DNA from: Streptomyces sp. NBC_00258
GTDB lineage: Bacteria > Actinomycetota > Actinomycetes > Streptomycetales > Streptomycetaceae
Assembly: GCF_036182465.1 (NCBI RefSeq)
Contig: NZ_CP108081.1
Location: forward strand, 6,448,001-6,512,000
DNA length: 64,000 nt
Reading direction: 5' to 3'
Shown here: piece by piece, positions 1 through 7,902 of the stretch
How positions within the stretch are numbered: position 1 is the first letter of the stretch
Layout of the letters: each line of letters starts with the position of its first letter
Program-made: the position numbers and the translations under genes
Notes under the pieces: model-generated
Database searches by the model: none
Told to the model about the DNA's origin: nothing
The model's input: only the letters and a program-made list of their open reading frames with translations

Positions 1-587
1 CGGGCGAGTTCGACGAGGTCTCGAAGATCATGGGCGCGGTCCGCGTCGAGGCCGCCAAGCGCGCCGGGCACTTCGAGGAGGGCGTCTTCCGGTTCTGCTG
101 GATCGTCGACTTCCCGATGTACGAGAAGGACGAGGAGACCGGGAAGATCGACTTCTCGCACAACCCGTTCTCGATGCCGCAGGGCGGCCTGGAGGCCCTG
201 GAGACCCAGGACCCGCTGGACATCCTCGGCTGGCAGTACGACATCGTCTGCAACGGCGTCGAGCTGTCCTCCGGCGCCATCCGGAACCACGAGCCGGACA
301 TCATGCTCAAGGCCTTCGAGATCGCGGGCTACGACCGTGAGACCGTCGAGGCGCAGTTCGCGGGCATGCTCCGCGCCTTCCGCTTCGGCGCCCCGCCGCA
401 CGGCGGTATCGCCCCGGGCGTCGACCGCATCGTGATGCTCCTCGCCGACGAGCCGAACATCCGGGAGACCATCGCGTTCCCGCTGAACGGCAACGCGCAG
501 GACCTGATGATGGGTGCGCCGACGGAGCTGGACGAGACGCGACTGCGTGAGCTGCACCTCTCGGTGCGCAAGCCGCAGCCGAAGTAG
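1..587 (+). CDS. aspS: Aspartyl-tRNA synthetase, C-terminal part
   Basis: This is the C-terminal part, about 195 residues, of a class IIb aspartate-tRNA ligase; the reading frame is open from base 3, so the gene starts upstream of the window. The enzyme charges tRNA-Asp (or tRNA-Asp/Asn) in the cytoplasm. Visible landmarks are the FPMYEKDEETGKIDFSHNPF stretch, the GVELSSGAIRNHEP segment and, near the C terminus, class II motif 3 in GGIAPGVDRIVMLL, whose arginine contacts ATP. It ends in KPQPK followed by TAG. A GC-rich hairpin follows immediately, so it is probably the last gene of its transcript. Confidence 0.97.
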   Translation, partial: GEFDEVSKIMGAVRVEAAKRAGHFEEGVFRFCWIVDFPMYEKDEETGKIDFSHNPFSMPQGGLEALETQDPLDILGWQYDIVCNGVELSSGAIRNHEPDIMLKAFEIAGYDRETVEAQFAGMLRAFRFGAPPHGGIAPGVDRIVMLLADEPNIRETIAFPLNGNAQDLMMGAPTELDETRLRELHLSVRKPQPK

Positions 588-593
588 GGCCCT

Positions 594-621
594 GCGGGTC
601 CGGCTCTTGGGCCGGGCCCGC
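594..621 (+). terminator. Terminator hairpin after aspS
   Basis: An 11-bp stem (594-604 with 611-621, including one T-G wobble) closes a 6-nt loop seven bases after the aspS stop. There is no U tract, as is usual in Streptomyces. No gene is seen in the remaining 190 bases before the next start. Confidence 0.6.
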
Positions 622-814
622 CGAGCGCTCCGCTGGAGTGCGCTGTTTCGTCCGCGCGTTCGTTGGGGCTGGTCGCCCGGTACCCGCGGCAGCCGCTGAG
701 TTCCGGCCGTGAGCCGCAAGGTCTCGATCGATTCGCGCCAGGTTCTTCATGGACACAGCAACCCACAGTCCGTGCCCACGCCCTTGACAGTCTTCTTACC
801 TAACTTCCCTGTCC

Positions 815-1810
815 ATGACGGGAATCCAAGGAAACCAGACAGCCCAAGGTCCGAAACACAAGCGGAACGTGACGCGTCGCAAGGTCGTCGTGGCAGGTGG
901 CGCGGCAGTCGCCGCGGTGGGCGTGGGCGGCACGATCGCCGCGACCGCGAACGCCGGCCAGACGAAGAAGGGCGCCTCGCCGACCGCCTCCTCCACCTCC
1001 TCGGAGACGTGCTACAAGCTCACGTCGGAGACCACCGAGGGCCCGTACTACATCGACGCGGACAAGCTTCGCCAGGACATCACCGAGGACCGGGAAGGCA
1101 TCCCGCTGACCCTCCGCCTCAAGGTGATCGACAACGAGACCTGCAAGCCCGTCAGAAACGCGGCCGTCGACATCTGGCACTGTGACGCGCTGGGTCTGTA
1201 CTCCGGCTACGAGGACCTCTCCTCCGGTGGCGGCGGTGGCGGCACCCCGCCCAGCGGAACGCCGACCGACGTTCCGTCCGGCACCCCCACCGGCTCCCCG
1301 CCCGCGGGCGGCGGCGGTGGCGGCCACCAGGAGCCCACCGACGACAAGCGCTACCTGCGCGGCACGTGGAGGACGGACAAGCAGGGTTTCGTCACCTTCA
1401 AGACGGTCTTCCCGGGCTGGTACCAGGGCCGCTGCGTCCACATCCACACCAAGGTGCACGTCAGCGGCACCTGGACGGACGCCGGTTACGAGGGTGGCAA
1501 CACCTGCCACACCGGCCAGTTCTTCTTCGACGAGGAGTCCGTCCTCGCCTCGGCGGAGGTCGAGCCGTACTCCACGAGCACCACCGAGCGGACCACGCTC
1601 ACCGAGGACACCATCTACGACCAGTCAGGCACGGCCGGCGGTCTCCTCAAGCTCAAGTACAAGAAGAACGGCATCGCGAAGGGCGTCATCGGCACCATCA
1701 CCATGGGCGTCGACCCGGACGCGACCCACGAGGGCACGGACGACGCCGTGCAGCCGGGTGCGTCGGCGACCACGTCGGCCTCGGCCTCGGAGTCCACTTC
1801 GGCGAGCTGA
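815..1810 (+). CDS. Secreted intradiol ring-cleavage dioxygenase-like protein
   Basis: A 331-residue protein with a Tat-type signal (TRRKVVVAGGAA, residues 20-31) followed by an intradiol dioxygenase fold. The family opens catechol-type rings with non-haem Fe(III). All four usual iron ligands are present by alignment to the family: Tyr129 (GLYS), Tyr203 (GWYQGR) and His209/His211 (HIHTKV). A Gly/Pro/Thr-rich insert of about 40 residues (135-175) interrupts the fold between the two tyrosines, and a Ser/Thr/Ala-rich tail follows. Export argues for an extracellular or cell-surface role rather than central aromatic catabolism. No clear ribosome site precedes the ATG; a TAACTT hexamer at 801-806 is placed for a leaderless transcript, but this is weak. 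Confidence 0.85.
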   Translation: MTGIQGNQTAQGPKHKRNVTRRKVVVAGGAAVAAVGVGGTIAATANAGQTKKGASPTASSTSSETCYKLTSETTEGPYYIDADKLRQDITEDREGIPLTLRLKVIDNETCKPVRNAAVDIWHCDALGLYSGYEDLSSGGGGGGTPPSGTPTDVPSGTPTGSPPAGGGGGGHQEPTDDKRYLRGTWRTDKQGFVTFKTVFPGWYQGRCVHIHTKVHVSGTWTDAGYEGGNTCHTGQFFFDEESVLASAEVEPYSTSTTERTTLTEDTIYDQSGTAGGLLKLKYKKNGIAKGVIGTITMGVDPDATHEGTDDAVQPGASATTSASASESTSAS

Positions 1811-1815
1811 CGGCA

Positions 1816-1852
1816 GGGCGGGCCCGGAAAAGTCGGGACGCCGGGCCCGCCC
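1816..1852 (+). terminator. Terminator hairpin after the dioxygenase gene
   Basis: Perfect 12-bp inverted repeat GGGCGGGCCCGG / CCGGGCCCGCCC with a 13-nt loop, six bases after the stop codon of the dioxygenase-like gene. Confidence 0.75.
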
Positions 1853-1941
1853 CTCCCTCTCGTATGAGTTCATATACGTGATTACAAGTACAACCCATTG
1901 ACCCGGAAGTTTTGCTTCCGCTACGTTCCCCAGGTTCCCGC

Positions 1942-1964
1942 GTACGTGATTGTGGTTCACGTAC
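1942..1964 (+). promoter_or_regulatory. Inverted repeat upstream of the MFS gene (possible operator)
   Basis: GTACGTG and CACGTAC form a perfect 7-bp inverted repeat separated by 9 bases, ending 24 bases before the MFS start. A related ACGTGATT element lies about 65 bases upstream (near 1876). The symmetric arms and spacing suit a dimeric repressor such as a GntR- or TetR-type protein, but no cognate regulator is adjacent. Confidence 0.4.
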
Positions 1965-1988
1965 ATGTGCGACCTGAGGGAGACAACG

Positions 1989-3347
1989 ATGTCGGAAGTC
2001 GCGATACCCGATGCCGAGCGCCGTGCGGTCAGCAAATTCCTGCGCCGCATGCTGCCCATCCTGGTCCTGATGCTGCTGATCAATCAGATGGACCGGACGA
2101 ACGTGGGCTTCGTCCAGGACGAGCTACGGGCCGACGTCGGGGTGAGCGCCACCGCGTACGGGCTCGGCGCGGGCCTGTTCTTCATCGGGTACGCCCTGTT
2201 CGAGGTGCCGAGCAACATGCTCCTGGAGCGGTTCGGCGCCCGGGTCTGGCTCACCCGGATCATGATCACCTGGGGCGCGGTGATCGTGGCGATGTGCTTC
2301 ATCCACAACGTGACGATGTTCTACGCGCTGCGTTTCCTGCTGGGGGTCGCGGAGGCCGGGTTCTTCCCCGGTGTGCTCCTCTACTTCACCCAGTGGCTGC
2401 CGGATTCCAGCCGTGGCCGGGCGAGCGCGATCTTCCTGGGCGGCTCGGCGACGGCGTACATCGTGACGGGTCCGATCACCGGTGCCCTGCTGGAGCTGCA
2501 CGGGGCGGGCGGATTCGCCGGCTGGCGCTGGATGTTCGCGCTCGAAGGCGCCTTCTCGATCGTCGTCGGGATCGTTGCCGGTTTCTTCCTCGTCTCCCGT
2601 ATCGAGGACGCCCGCTGGCTCACGCGGGAGGAGAAGGACGCGCTGAGCGCGGCGGTGGCGCGTGACGAGGAGGCCCGCAGCCGGGCGCCGAAGGTGTCGC
2701 GGATCAGGCTGATCCTGCACCCCCAGGTCGCCGTGCTGACCGCCGTCTTCTTCGCGATGGCACTCACCGGGTACGCGATCACGTTCTGGCTGCCGAGCCT
2801 GGTCGACGACATCGGCGGCCTCTCGCCCTTCCAGGTGGGGCTGCTGTCGGCGATCCCGTGGATCTGTGCCGTGATCGCCATGTACTCGATGGCCCACTTC
2901 ACCGACCGGGCCCGGGACCGGCGCCCGTATCTCGCCGCGGCCCTGGTCCTGTCGGCGACGGGTACGTACCTCGCCACCCTGGGCTCCCCGTGGTTCGGGC
3001 TCGCCGCCATCACGCTCGCCGCTGTCGGCGGGAAGTGCGCGGCCACACTGTTCTGGCCGATGGCGCAGTCCGGCCTCGACCTCAAGATCGCGGCGCCTGG
3101 TCTGGCCGTGGTCAACTCCATCGGAAACCTGGGCGGTTTCGTCTCCCCGACCCTCTTCGGCTACCTCAAGGACTCGACGGGCAGCACGAACGGCGGCCTC
3201 TACACGCTGTCGGCGGCGTCGGTGCTCGCGGTGATCGGGGTGGCCCTGATCCGTAGGAGCGGCGGCGGTACGGAGACCGGGTCGGGCTCCGGTTCGGACG
3301 GTCCCGCCCTGGTGAAGGGCCAGGTGGCGACCGGCGAGGCACGCTGA
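1989..3347 (+). CDS. MFS transporter, anion:cation symporter (ACS) family
   Basis: A 452-residue integral membrane transporter with about twelve hydrophobic segments. The N-terminal signature (NQMDRTNVGFVQDEL, then FEVPSNMLLERFGARVWLTR) is characteristic of the anion:cation symporter branch, whose members import organic anions such as phthalate, tartrate, hexuronates or 4-hydroxyphenylacetate; the substrate here cannot be read from sequence. The ATG at 1989 is preferred over one 39 bases upstream because GAGGGAG precedes it and the conserved protein begins there. The gene stands alone, with a hairpin upstream at 1904-1920 and a 23-bp inverted repeat in its leader. The C-terminal tail is Gly/Ser-rich and cytoplasmic. 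Confidence 0.9.
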   Translation: MSEVAIPDAERRAVSKFLRRMLPILVLMLLINQMDRTNVGFVQDELRADVGVSATAYGLGAGLFFIGYALFEVPSNMLLERFGARVWLTRIMITWGAVIVAMCFIHNVTMFYALRFLLGVAEAGFFPGVLLYFTQWLPDSSRGRASAIFLGGSATAYIVTGPITGALLELHGAGGFAGWRWMFALEGAFSIVVGIVAGFFLVSRIEDARWLTREEKDALSAAVARDEEARSRAPKVSRIRLILHPQVAVLTAVFFAMALTGYAITFWLPSLVDDIGGLSPFQVGLLSAIPWICAVIAMYSMAHFTDRARDRRPYLAAALVLSATGTYLATLGSPWFGLAAITLAAVGGKCAATLFWPMAQSGLDLKIAAPGLAVVNSIGNLGGFVSPTLFGYLKDSTGSTNGGLYTLSAASVLAVIGVALIRRSGGGTETGSGSGSDGPALVKGQVATGEAR

Positions 3348-3510
3348 CATCCGCTCGGCTGCCATGAACCGGCAATCCGGGGGCATCTGATCAGGTGGCG
3401 CACAGGATTCTCGTCGGAGACGCACAGCGGCAGGGAGTCTCATGGGTCCCGCGGGATGAGAACCTCCCGCAGGAGACCGGCAGTGCCGGAGGAGACCACC
3501 GGAGGAGATC

Positions 3511-3933
3511 ATGGGATTCGCCGTGCCGCTCGCACTGCTGCTGATCGTCGGGGCGGTGGCCGCGGTCGTCGTACAGCGGCGGTCGAACGGCGCGGGCGCC
3601 ATGTCCGACCTGGACGCGGAGGCCGAGGCCAACCGCTGGGTGGTCCGGCTGGGCGGCAGCCTGTCCGCCTTCACCGCCGGGGCGCGCGCCGACCGGACCG
3701 CGGCCCGCGAACTCTCGGCCGCCGCCGAACGCCACCGCACCGCCCGCCACCAACTGGCCACCGCCCACACCCCCGCCGAGTACGCGGTGGTGACGCGAAC
3801 GGCTCTGGAGGGCATGCACCATGTCCGCGCGGCGCGCAGGGCGTTGGGCATCGCCCCGCCCTCGAGCCTGCCGTCCGTGGGGATGCCGTCCCCGGGCCAA
3901 CGCCGACACCAGAGAGATCAGGTCCGGACGTAG
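3511..3933 (+). CDS. Hypothetical small membrane-anchored protein
   Basis: A 140-residue protein with one N-terminal membrane helix (residues 3-22) followed by two arginines and an Ala/Arg-rich, largely helical domain of about 95 residues (EAEANRWVVRLGG ... ALEGMHHVRAARRALG), then a Pro-rich tail. A strong GGAGGAG site six bases before the ATG supports translation. I do not recognise a named family. It lies between the MFS transporter and the convergent ATP-binding protein and has no obvious operon partner. Confidence 0.7.
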   Translation: MGFAVPLALLLIVGAVAAVVVQRRSNGAGAMSDLDAEAEANRWVVRLGGSLSAFTAGARADRTAARELSAAAERHRTARHQLATAHTPAEYAVVTRTALEGMHHVRAARRALGIAPPSSLPSVGMPSPGQRRHQRDQVRT

Positions 3934-3954
3934 TACGTAGTTTGAATCTACGTA
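3934..3954 (+). terminator. AT-rich hairpin between convergent genes
   Basis: TACGTAG and CTACGTA (7 bp, 7-nt loop TTTGAAT) directly follow the stop codon of the preceding gene. The low GC content is unusual for this genome; it may be a terminator or a protein-binding palindrome. Confidence 0.35.
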
Positions 3955-4008
3955 GAAGCCATCCACAGAAGTACGCGCCGAGTCGTTTGTCGGGGGTGAG
4001 CGGGGCGT

Positions 4009-4455
4009 TCACGCCGTCTGAGCCAATTCGCACCACACGAACTTGCCGTTGGTGTGGGGTAGTTGGGCGGCGGCGCCCAGGGAGTACCAACCCCACTTGT
4101 CCGTGCACTCCTCCACGAGGGTGAGGCCGCGGCCCGATTCGAGGGCCGGGTTCGGCGTGGTCGCCAGGGCTGGGGGTGCGGGAGGTCTGGGGTCCGTGTC
4201 CCATACGCCGATACGGAGGACCGGCGCCACCCAGCGAAGCCTTATGGCCGCCGGGCCCTTCGTGTGCTGTACGGCGTTGGCCACGAGTTCCGTCGCGACC
4301 AGCTCGGCCACCTCCGTGAGGTGGGGCAGGCCGTGGAGGGTGAGGATCAGGCGGAGGGTGCGGCGACAGATTGTCACCGCCCGGGGGTCGTTGGGCAGGG
4401 AGAGGGTGTACTGCCATGGTTCGCCGAACGGGTCTTCGGATGCGGGTGCGGGCAT
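4009..4455 (-). CDS. ATP-binding anti-sigma-factor-like protein (HATPase_c_2)
   Basis: A 148-residue GHKL ATPase of the RsbW/SpoIIAB-like class. The N box is visible as ELVATELVANAVQHTKG and the G1/G2 region as VWDTDPR ... ESGRGLTLVEECTDKWG. Such proteins in Streptomyces act as anti-sigma factors or accessory kinases. It is divergent from an XRE/DUF5753 regulator and a DUF397 gene, the arrangement seen in whiJ-like clusters that influence development. This suggests that it works with that regulator, although direct contact is inference. Confidence 0.85.
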   Translation of the reverse strand: MPAPASEDPFGEPWQYTLSLPNDPRAVTICRRTLRLILTLHGLPHLTEVAELVATELVANAVQHTKGPAAIRLRWVAPVLRIGVWDTDPRPPAPPALATTPNPALESGRGLTLVEECTDKWGWYSLGAAAQLPHTNGKFVWCELAQTA

Positions 4456-4693
4456 GACGAACTCCTGGTCAGGGAGGGAGGGGCGCGGTCGTCGGGCGGT
4501 GGCTGTGTCGCTCCCGTCGTGGCATGGCGGGGCGGTGCGCTTCCGGGGTCCCGGTGGTTCCGCAGTGTGTGCGTCGCGTCACCGACGGTAGGGCCAAATG
4601 TTTCGCCCAGGCAAGTCGTTCGCGTACCCTGACACCCGATCGGGGACGTTCAACCCCGTCTGAGGACCGTGTTGTTCAGGAAGTGGGGGCAGT

Positions 4694-5536
4694 GTGCCCG
4701 CGAGGATTCAGCCGACCGCTCGGCAAGTACGCCTCGGTGCTGAGCTGCGGAAACTGCGGGAGGCGGCGGGGCTGACCTCCCGGCAGGCGGCCGCGCTGCT
4801 GGGGACCAACCCGGCTCAGATGAGTCAGATCGAAGCGGGCAACGCGGGAGTCAGCGGCGAACGTGTGCGCAAGCTCGGGGTGCAGTACGACTGCTCCGAC
4901 ACCGAGTTGATCGACGCCCTGGTGGAGATGGCGACAGACCGTACGCGCGGTTGGTGGGAGGAGTACCGAGGTGTGCTGCCCGCCGTCTTCCAGGACTTGG
5001 CGGAGCTGGAACACCACGCCACCTTCATGCGGGTGGTCGGTACCGTCCACGTGCCCGGACTGCTTCAGACCGAGGAGTACGCGCGGGCGGTGTTCGCGTA
5101 CGTGGTGCCGGAACTTCCCGAGAACGAGGTGGAGTTGCGTGTGGAGCACCGGATGCGCCGTCGGCAGATCCTCTCCGGAGTCCCCTACGAGGCGGTGCTC
5201 CACGAGTCCGTACTGCGTACGCGCGTTGCCGATCGCCGGGGTGCCCGTGCTCAACTCGACGAGTTGCTGAGCCAGTCGGAGCGGTCGAACGTAAGCGTGC
5301 GGGTGATCCCGTTCGACGCCGATGGGTTTGCCGGGGCGGGCGCGATGATGCTCTACGCCGGTGGCCGAGTACCGGCGTTGGACACCGTGCAGCGGGACGC
5401 CCCGTACGGCTCGGTGTTCCTGGACGCCTCTGCTCGACTGCTGGCCATGCGAACACTCTTCCGTAGGGTGGAGTCGGCAGCCCTGACACCTGCCCAGTCC
5501 CGGGACTACATCAGCCGACTGACGAAGGAGCTGTGA
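4694..5536 (+). CDS. XRE-family regulator with DUF5753 domain (whiJ-like)
   Basis: A 280-residue regulator. Residues about 10-65 form an XRE helix-turn-helix (LGAELRKLREAAGLTSRQAAALLGTNPAQMSQIEAG). The rest is the DUF5753 ligand or partner domain, recognisable from PGLLQTEEYARAVF, the HRMRRRQIL segment and YGSVFLD near the C terminus. The GTG start has AGGAAG and GGGGG upstream. It is followed after three bases by a DUF397 gene and is divergent from an ATP-binding protein, the standard streptomycete triad whose best-known members (whiJ, abaA loci) modulate aerial growth and antibiotic production. Confidence 0.9.
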   Translation: MPARIQPTARQVRLGAELRKLREAAGLTSRQAAALLGTNPAQMSQIEAGNAGVSGERVRKLGVQYDCSDTELIDALVEMATDRTRGWWEEYRGVLPAVFQDLAELEHHATFMRVVGTVHVPGLLQTEEYARAVFAYVVPELPENEVELRVEHRMRRRQILSGVPYEAVLHESVLRTRVADRRGARAQLDELLSQSERSNVSVRVIPFDADGFAGAGAMMLYAGGRVPALDTVQRDAPYGSVFLDASARLLAMRTLFRRVESAALTPAQSRDYISRLTKEL

Positions 5537-5539
5537 GCC

Positions 5540-5719
5540 GTGATCCAGTGGCAGAAGTCCTCATTCTCCGGTGGCGGAGACGGCAACGAGTGCGTTGAAC
5601 TCGCCCCCGGAGACGGCTTGTTGCTTCTCCGTGAAAGCGATGACCCCGCCCGAATACTCTCCGCCACCCCCACCGGCCTCGCCGCCCTCCTCCATCACCT
5701 CCGGGCCAACCGTCCCTGA
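5540..5719 (+). CDS. DUF397 small protein
   Basis: A 59-residue DUF397 protein read from GTG. It has the family pattern WQKSSFSGGGDGNECVELA, then LLLLRES(D)DP and a C-terminal TGLAALLHHLR. It begins three bases after the stop of the XRE regulator, so the two are very probably co-translated. DUF397 proteins are thought to antagonise or cofactor their cognate XRE partner; that role is known from the family, not shown here. Confidence 0.9.
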   Translation: MIQWQKSSFSGGGDGNECVELAPGDGLLLLRESDDPARILSATPTGLAALLHHLRANRP

Positions 5720-5721
5720 CC

Positions 5722-5934
5722 GTGGACGACCACGAGGAGTTCACGTACGCCCTCAAAGCCGTCCTGCGAGACCTGCGCGCGCAGTGCCCCGTACAGCCGG
5801 ACATCCGCAAGCATGGCGATGAGCCGAAGCCGGGTCATGCTCTACGGGGGACGCGGTCTGGGTCTGCCCCCAGACCGGCGACACCGCGGCCCGCATCGGC
5901 GAACTGCCCGCGTCCGATTCCGGTGAGGGCGTGA
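5722..5934 (+). CDS. Doubtful small ORF after DUF397
   Basis: A possible 70-codon frame begins with GTG two bases after the DUF397 stop. Its first 40 residues (MDDHEEFTYALKAVLRDLRA ...) look protein-like, but after about position 5840 the composition becomes Arg/Pro-rich while coding character moves to another frame (DAVWVCPQTGDTAARIGELP). I read this as the head of a broken gene joined to the decayed gene that follows. No family is recognised. Confidence 0.3.
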   Translation: MDDHEEFTYALKAVLRDLRAQCPVQPDIRKHGDEPKPGHALRGTRSGSAPRPATPRPASANCPRPIPVRA

Positions 5935-6469
5935 GCGGTCGGGCGAGGATTACGGCCGCGAGCGGCGACGACGGGGTCCACGCGGAGGGCGATCTGACCG
6001 TCGACAAGGGGACGTTGAAGGTCACCGCGTCGAGGGTGTCGAGGGCGCCGACATCTCCGTGAACGGCGGCACGGTGGACATCCGTTCCAGCGACGACGGG
6101 ATCAACGCGGCGGGCGGTACGAGTTCTTCCGGAGGGGGCGGAGGCGGCTTCGGCGGAGGCCCGGGTGGCGGAGGCGGCGGTGAGAGCGTCGGTGAGTACA
6201 AGCTGACCGTCACCGGCGGCACCCTGGTCGTCGACTCCGACGGCAAGGTGGTCGCCACGTACGTCACCTCGAAGTCGATCCAGAACGTCGTGTACTCGTC
6301 CTCCGCGGTGAAGAGCGGCGAGAAGTACGAGATCTACTCGGGCGGCACGAAGTCGGGTACCGGTACGGGCGGTCTGGCGGCCTCGGGCACCCTCGGCTCG
6401 GCCGAGCGCATCGCCACGGTGACGGCGGGCGAGGCGCCGGAGGGAGGCTTCGGGGGCGGCCGGCGATAG
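5850..6469 (+). pseudogene. Remnant of a carbohydrate-binding-domain (DUF4353-type) protein
   Basis: Two frames together spell the C-terminal part of a secreted Gly-rich carbohydrate-binding-domain protein. The first (to about 6030) reads RITAASGDDGVHAEGDLTVDKG followed by LKVTAS. The second (from about 6032) reads GVEGADISVNGGTVDIRSSD followed by a Gly-rich linker and LTVTGGTLVVDSDGK. Family members usually have a Tyr-Glu-Gly-Val/Leu-Glu-Gly motif at the join; here ACCGCGTCGAGGGTG runs straight through, consistent with a 4-bp deletion near 6030. The signal peptide and N-terminal repeats are missing. Bases 6059-6469 remain open and could still be translated, but a functional product is unlikely. 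Confidence 0.6.
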
Positions 6470-6514
6470 GCGACCTGTCGCACTCCGCAGCCCCCGGGGT
6501 CAGACTGGAAGGAG

Positions 6515-6566
6515 GCGGAGATTCCCGAGACGCCGAGAATCCCATGAGCGGAGATTCCCGAGACGC
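6515..6566 (+). promoter_or_regulatory. Two perfect 19-bp direct repeats upstream of the cupin gene
   Basis: GCGGAGATTCCCGAGACGC occurs at 6515-6533 and again at 6548-6566. The start-to-start spacing of 33 bp, about three helical turns, would put two bound dimers on the same face. The second copy ends 40 bases before the cupin start. Confidence 0.5.
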
Positions 6567-6606
6567 GGATCCCGATACCCCGCAGCGGACCGGCCATGGA
6601 GGAATC

Positions 6607-6972
6607 ATGACGGCAGCCACGCGGAACGACACACCCGTCGCGATCGAGGGCAACGGTGTGGAACTGCGCATGCAGGAAGTCGGCGGAGGCATGAGCGTCG
6701 CCTTCGCGAGCTTCCCCGAGGGCACGGACATGGGACCGGCGGTGAAGGGCCTTCCCGACGACCAGTGCCAGTGCCCCCACTGGGGATACCTCCTCAAGGG
6801 GCGGCTCAGGATGCGCACCAAGGCCGGGAGCCAGGTCTACGAGGCGGGGCAGGCCTTCTACTGGGCGCCCGGCCACGTACCGGAGGCGCTCGAGGACTGC
6901 GAGTACGTCGACTTCTCGCCGACGAAGGAGTTCAACGAGGTCATCGACCACGTCAAGGCGCAGATGAGCTAG
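6607..6972 (+). CDS. Cupin-domain protein
   Basis: A 121-residue single-domain cupin. The region CPHWGYLLKGRLRMRTKAGS matches cupin motif 1 and GQAFYWAPGHVPEA matches motif 2; the metal-site histidines would be His58 (CPHW) and the histidine in PGHVPE. GGAGGAATC just before the ATG at 6607 sets the start; an in-frame ATG 63 bases upstream falls within the direct repeats and lacks a ribosome site. The substrate is unknown. The paired 19-bp repeats upstream suggest dedicated regulation. Confidence 0.75.
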   Translation: MTAATRNDTPVAIEGNGVELRMQEVGGGMSVAFASFPEGTDMGPAVKGLPDDQCQCPHWGYLLKGRLRMRTKAGSQVYEAGQAFYWAPGHVPEALEDCEYVDFSPTKEFNEVIDHVKAQMS

Positions 6973-6993
6973 GGCCATCGCCCGTCAGGCGGA

Positions 6994-7470
6994 TCAGGTC
7001 TCGTACAGCCCGTCCCAGGGCGGGCCGAAGCCCAGCCGCTCCGGGTAGAGCTCGGCCCAGGGCTCCCCTTCGTCCTCGCCGGTCAGCATGCCGAACAGCA
7101 CGCCGTCGACGGTGAGCCGGAAGGGGCGGACCGCGATGTCCGTGTAGCGGCGCCGGGGGAGGCTCCTGAGGAGTTTGGCCAGGTGGGCCTGGGCCCGGGC
7201 GAGGACCGAGTCCTGGCCCTCCGGGGCGCGCTGCTGTTCGGCCCAGGTGCCGGCGCACCAGATGTCCGAGTCCTGGTAACGGCCCTCGGCGTCGAAGGTG
7301 TGGAGCACCGCGTAGAGACGTTTGTGCTCTTCCCAGCCGTCGTCGGGCCGGTACCCCTCGGGGAACGCGTACGTGATCGACCCCAGGAACTGCCCCTCCG
7401 CGTAGTGACCGATGGCCTCGGTGCGGTGGCGCGGCTCGTAGGCGATCGGGATGACCTCGGGGACTGCCAT
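6994..7470 (-). CDS. Conserved hypothetical protein
   Basis: A 158-residue soluble protein with ordinary high-GC codon bias, beginning MAVPEVIPIAYEPRHRTEAI and containing YAFPEGYRPDDGWEEHKRLY, DSDIWCAGTWAEQ and a C-terminal PWAELYPERLGFGPPWDG. I recall similar proteins in streptomycetes but no assigned function. A start 30 bases upstream (MSTIHPYGFA) is also possible; neither has a good ribosome site. It converges on the cupin gene with a 21-bp gap. Confidence 0.7.
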   Translation of the reverse strand: MAVPEVIPIAYEPRHRTEAIGHYAEGQFLGSITYAFPEGYRPDDGWEEHKRLYAVLHTFDAEGRYQDSDIWCAGTWAEQQRAPEGQDSVLARAQAHLAKLLRSLPRRRYTDIAVRPFRLTVDGVLFGMLTGEDEGEPWAELYPERLGFGPPWDGLYET

Positions 7471-7902
7471 GGCGAAACCATACGGATGAATCGTGGACAT
7501 GCCACAGGCGGGGCCACCGTAACAGCCCTCGGACTCCGGTCGGACTCCGGGCAGATGCAAAGTGTGTTCGAGACGTTCGCCTTGTTCGACTCGTTTCCGA
7601 TGGTTTTGCCTCACGATCGCGCCGAGGCAGATCGGCGGCTTCACGGCAACACCACTCCTGGCGACTCGACCCGGGAGACCGTCCGCGGGCGACCCCGTCC
7701 GCCTTGACGCGGCTTGCCCGGTACCCGGTTTCCGATTCGCTTTCGCGCAGGAACCCATTGGAGTTTCGCGTGTCGGCTGATGTGTTGATCGTATGGAGAA
7801 GTCCTTCAGTCGTTGCGTCTGCGACCCGATGTTTGCAGGGGAAGCTCGAACTCGCTTCCGGTGCTCTCGCACACCTGTACATTCGGATCAAAGGAGCAAT
7901 GC
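7471..7902. other. 432-bp divergent intergenic region
   Basis: No convincing gene is seen between the hypothetical protein and the secreted protein. It holds an exact tandem 11-mer, TCGGACTCCGG at 7529-7539 and 7540-7550, just upstream of the minus-strand gene. The segment 7690-7890 is less GC-rich than its surroundings and probably contains the promoter of the plus-strand gene. Confidence 0.5.

Noticed and set aside
784..806. TTGACA followed by TAACTT as a sigma-70-type promoter for the dioxygenase gene
   Set aside because: The spacer is only 11 bp, too short for a -35/-10 pair; only the -10-like element might be real.
2124..3851. Long minus-strand open frame across the MFS and hypothetical genes
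   Set aside because: It is antisense to a well-supported transporter, has Arg/Pro/Ala-rich composition and no recognisable domain; such shadows are routine at this GC content.
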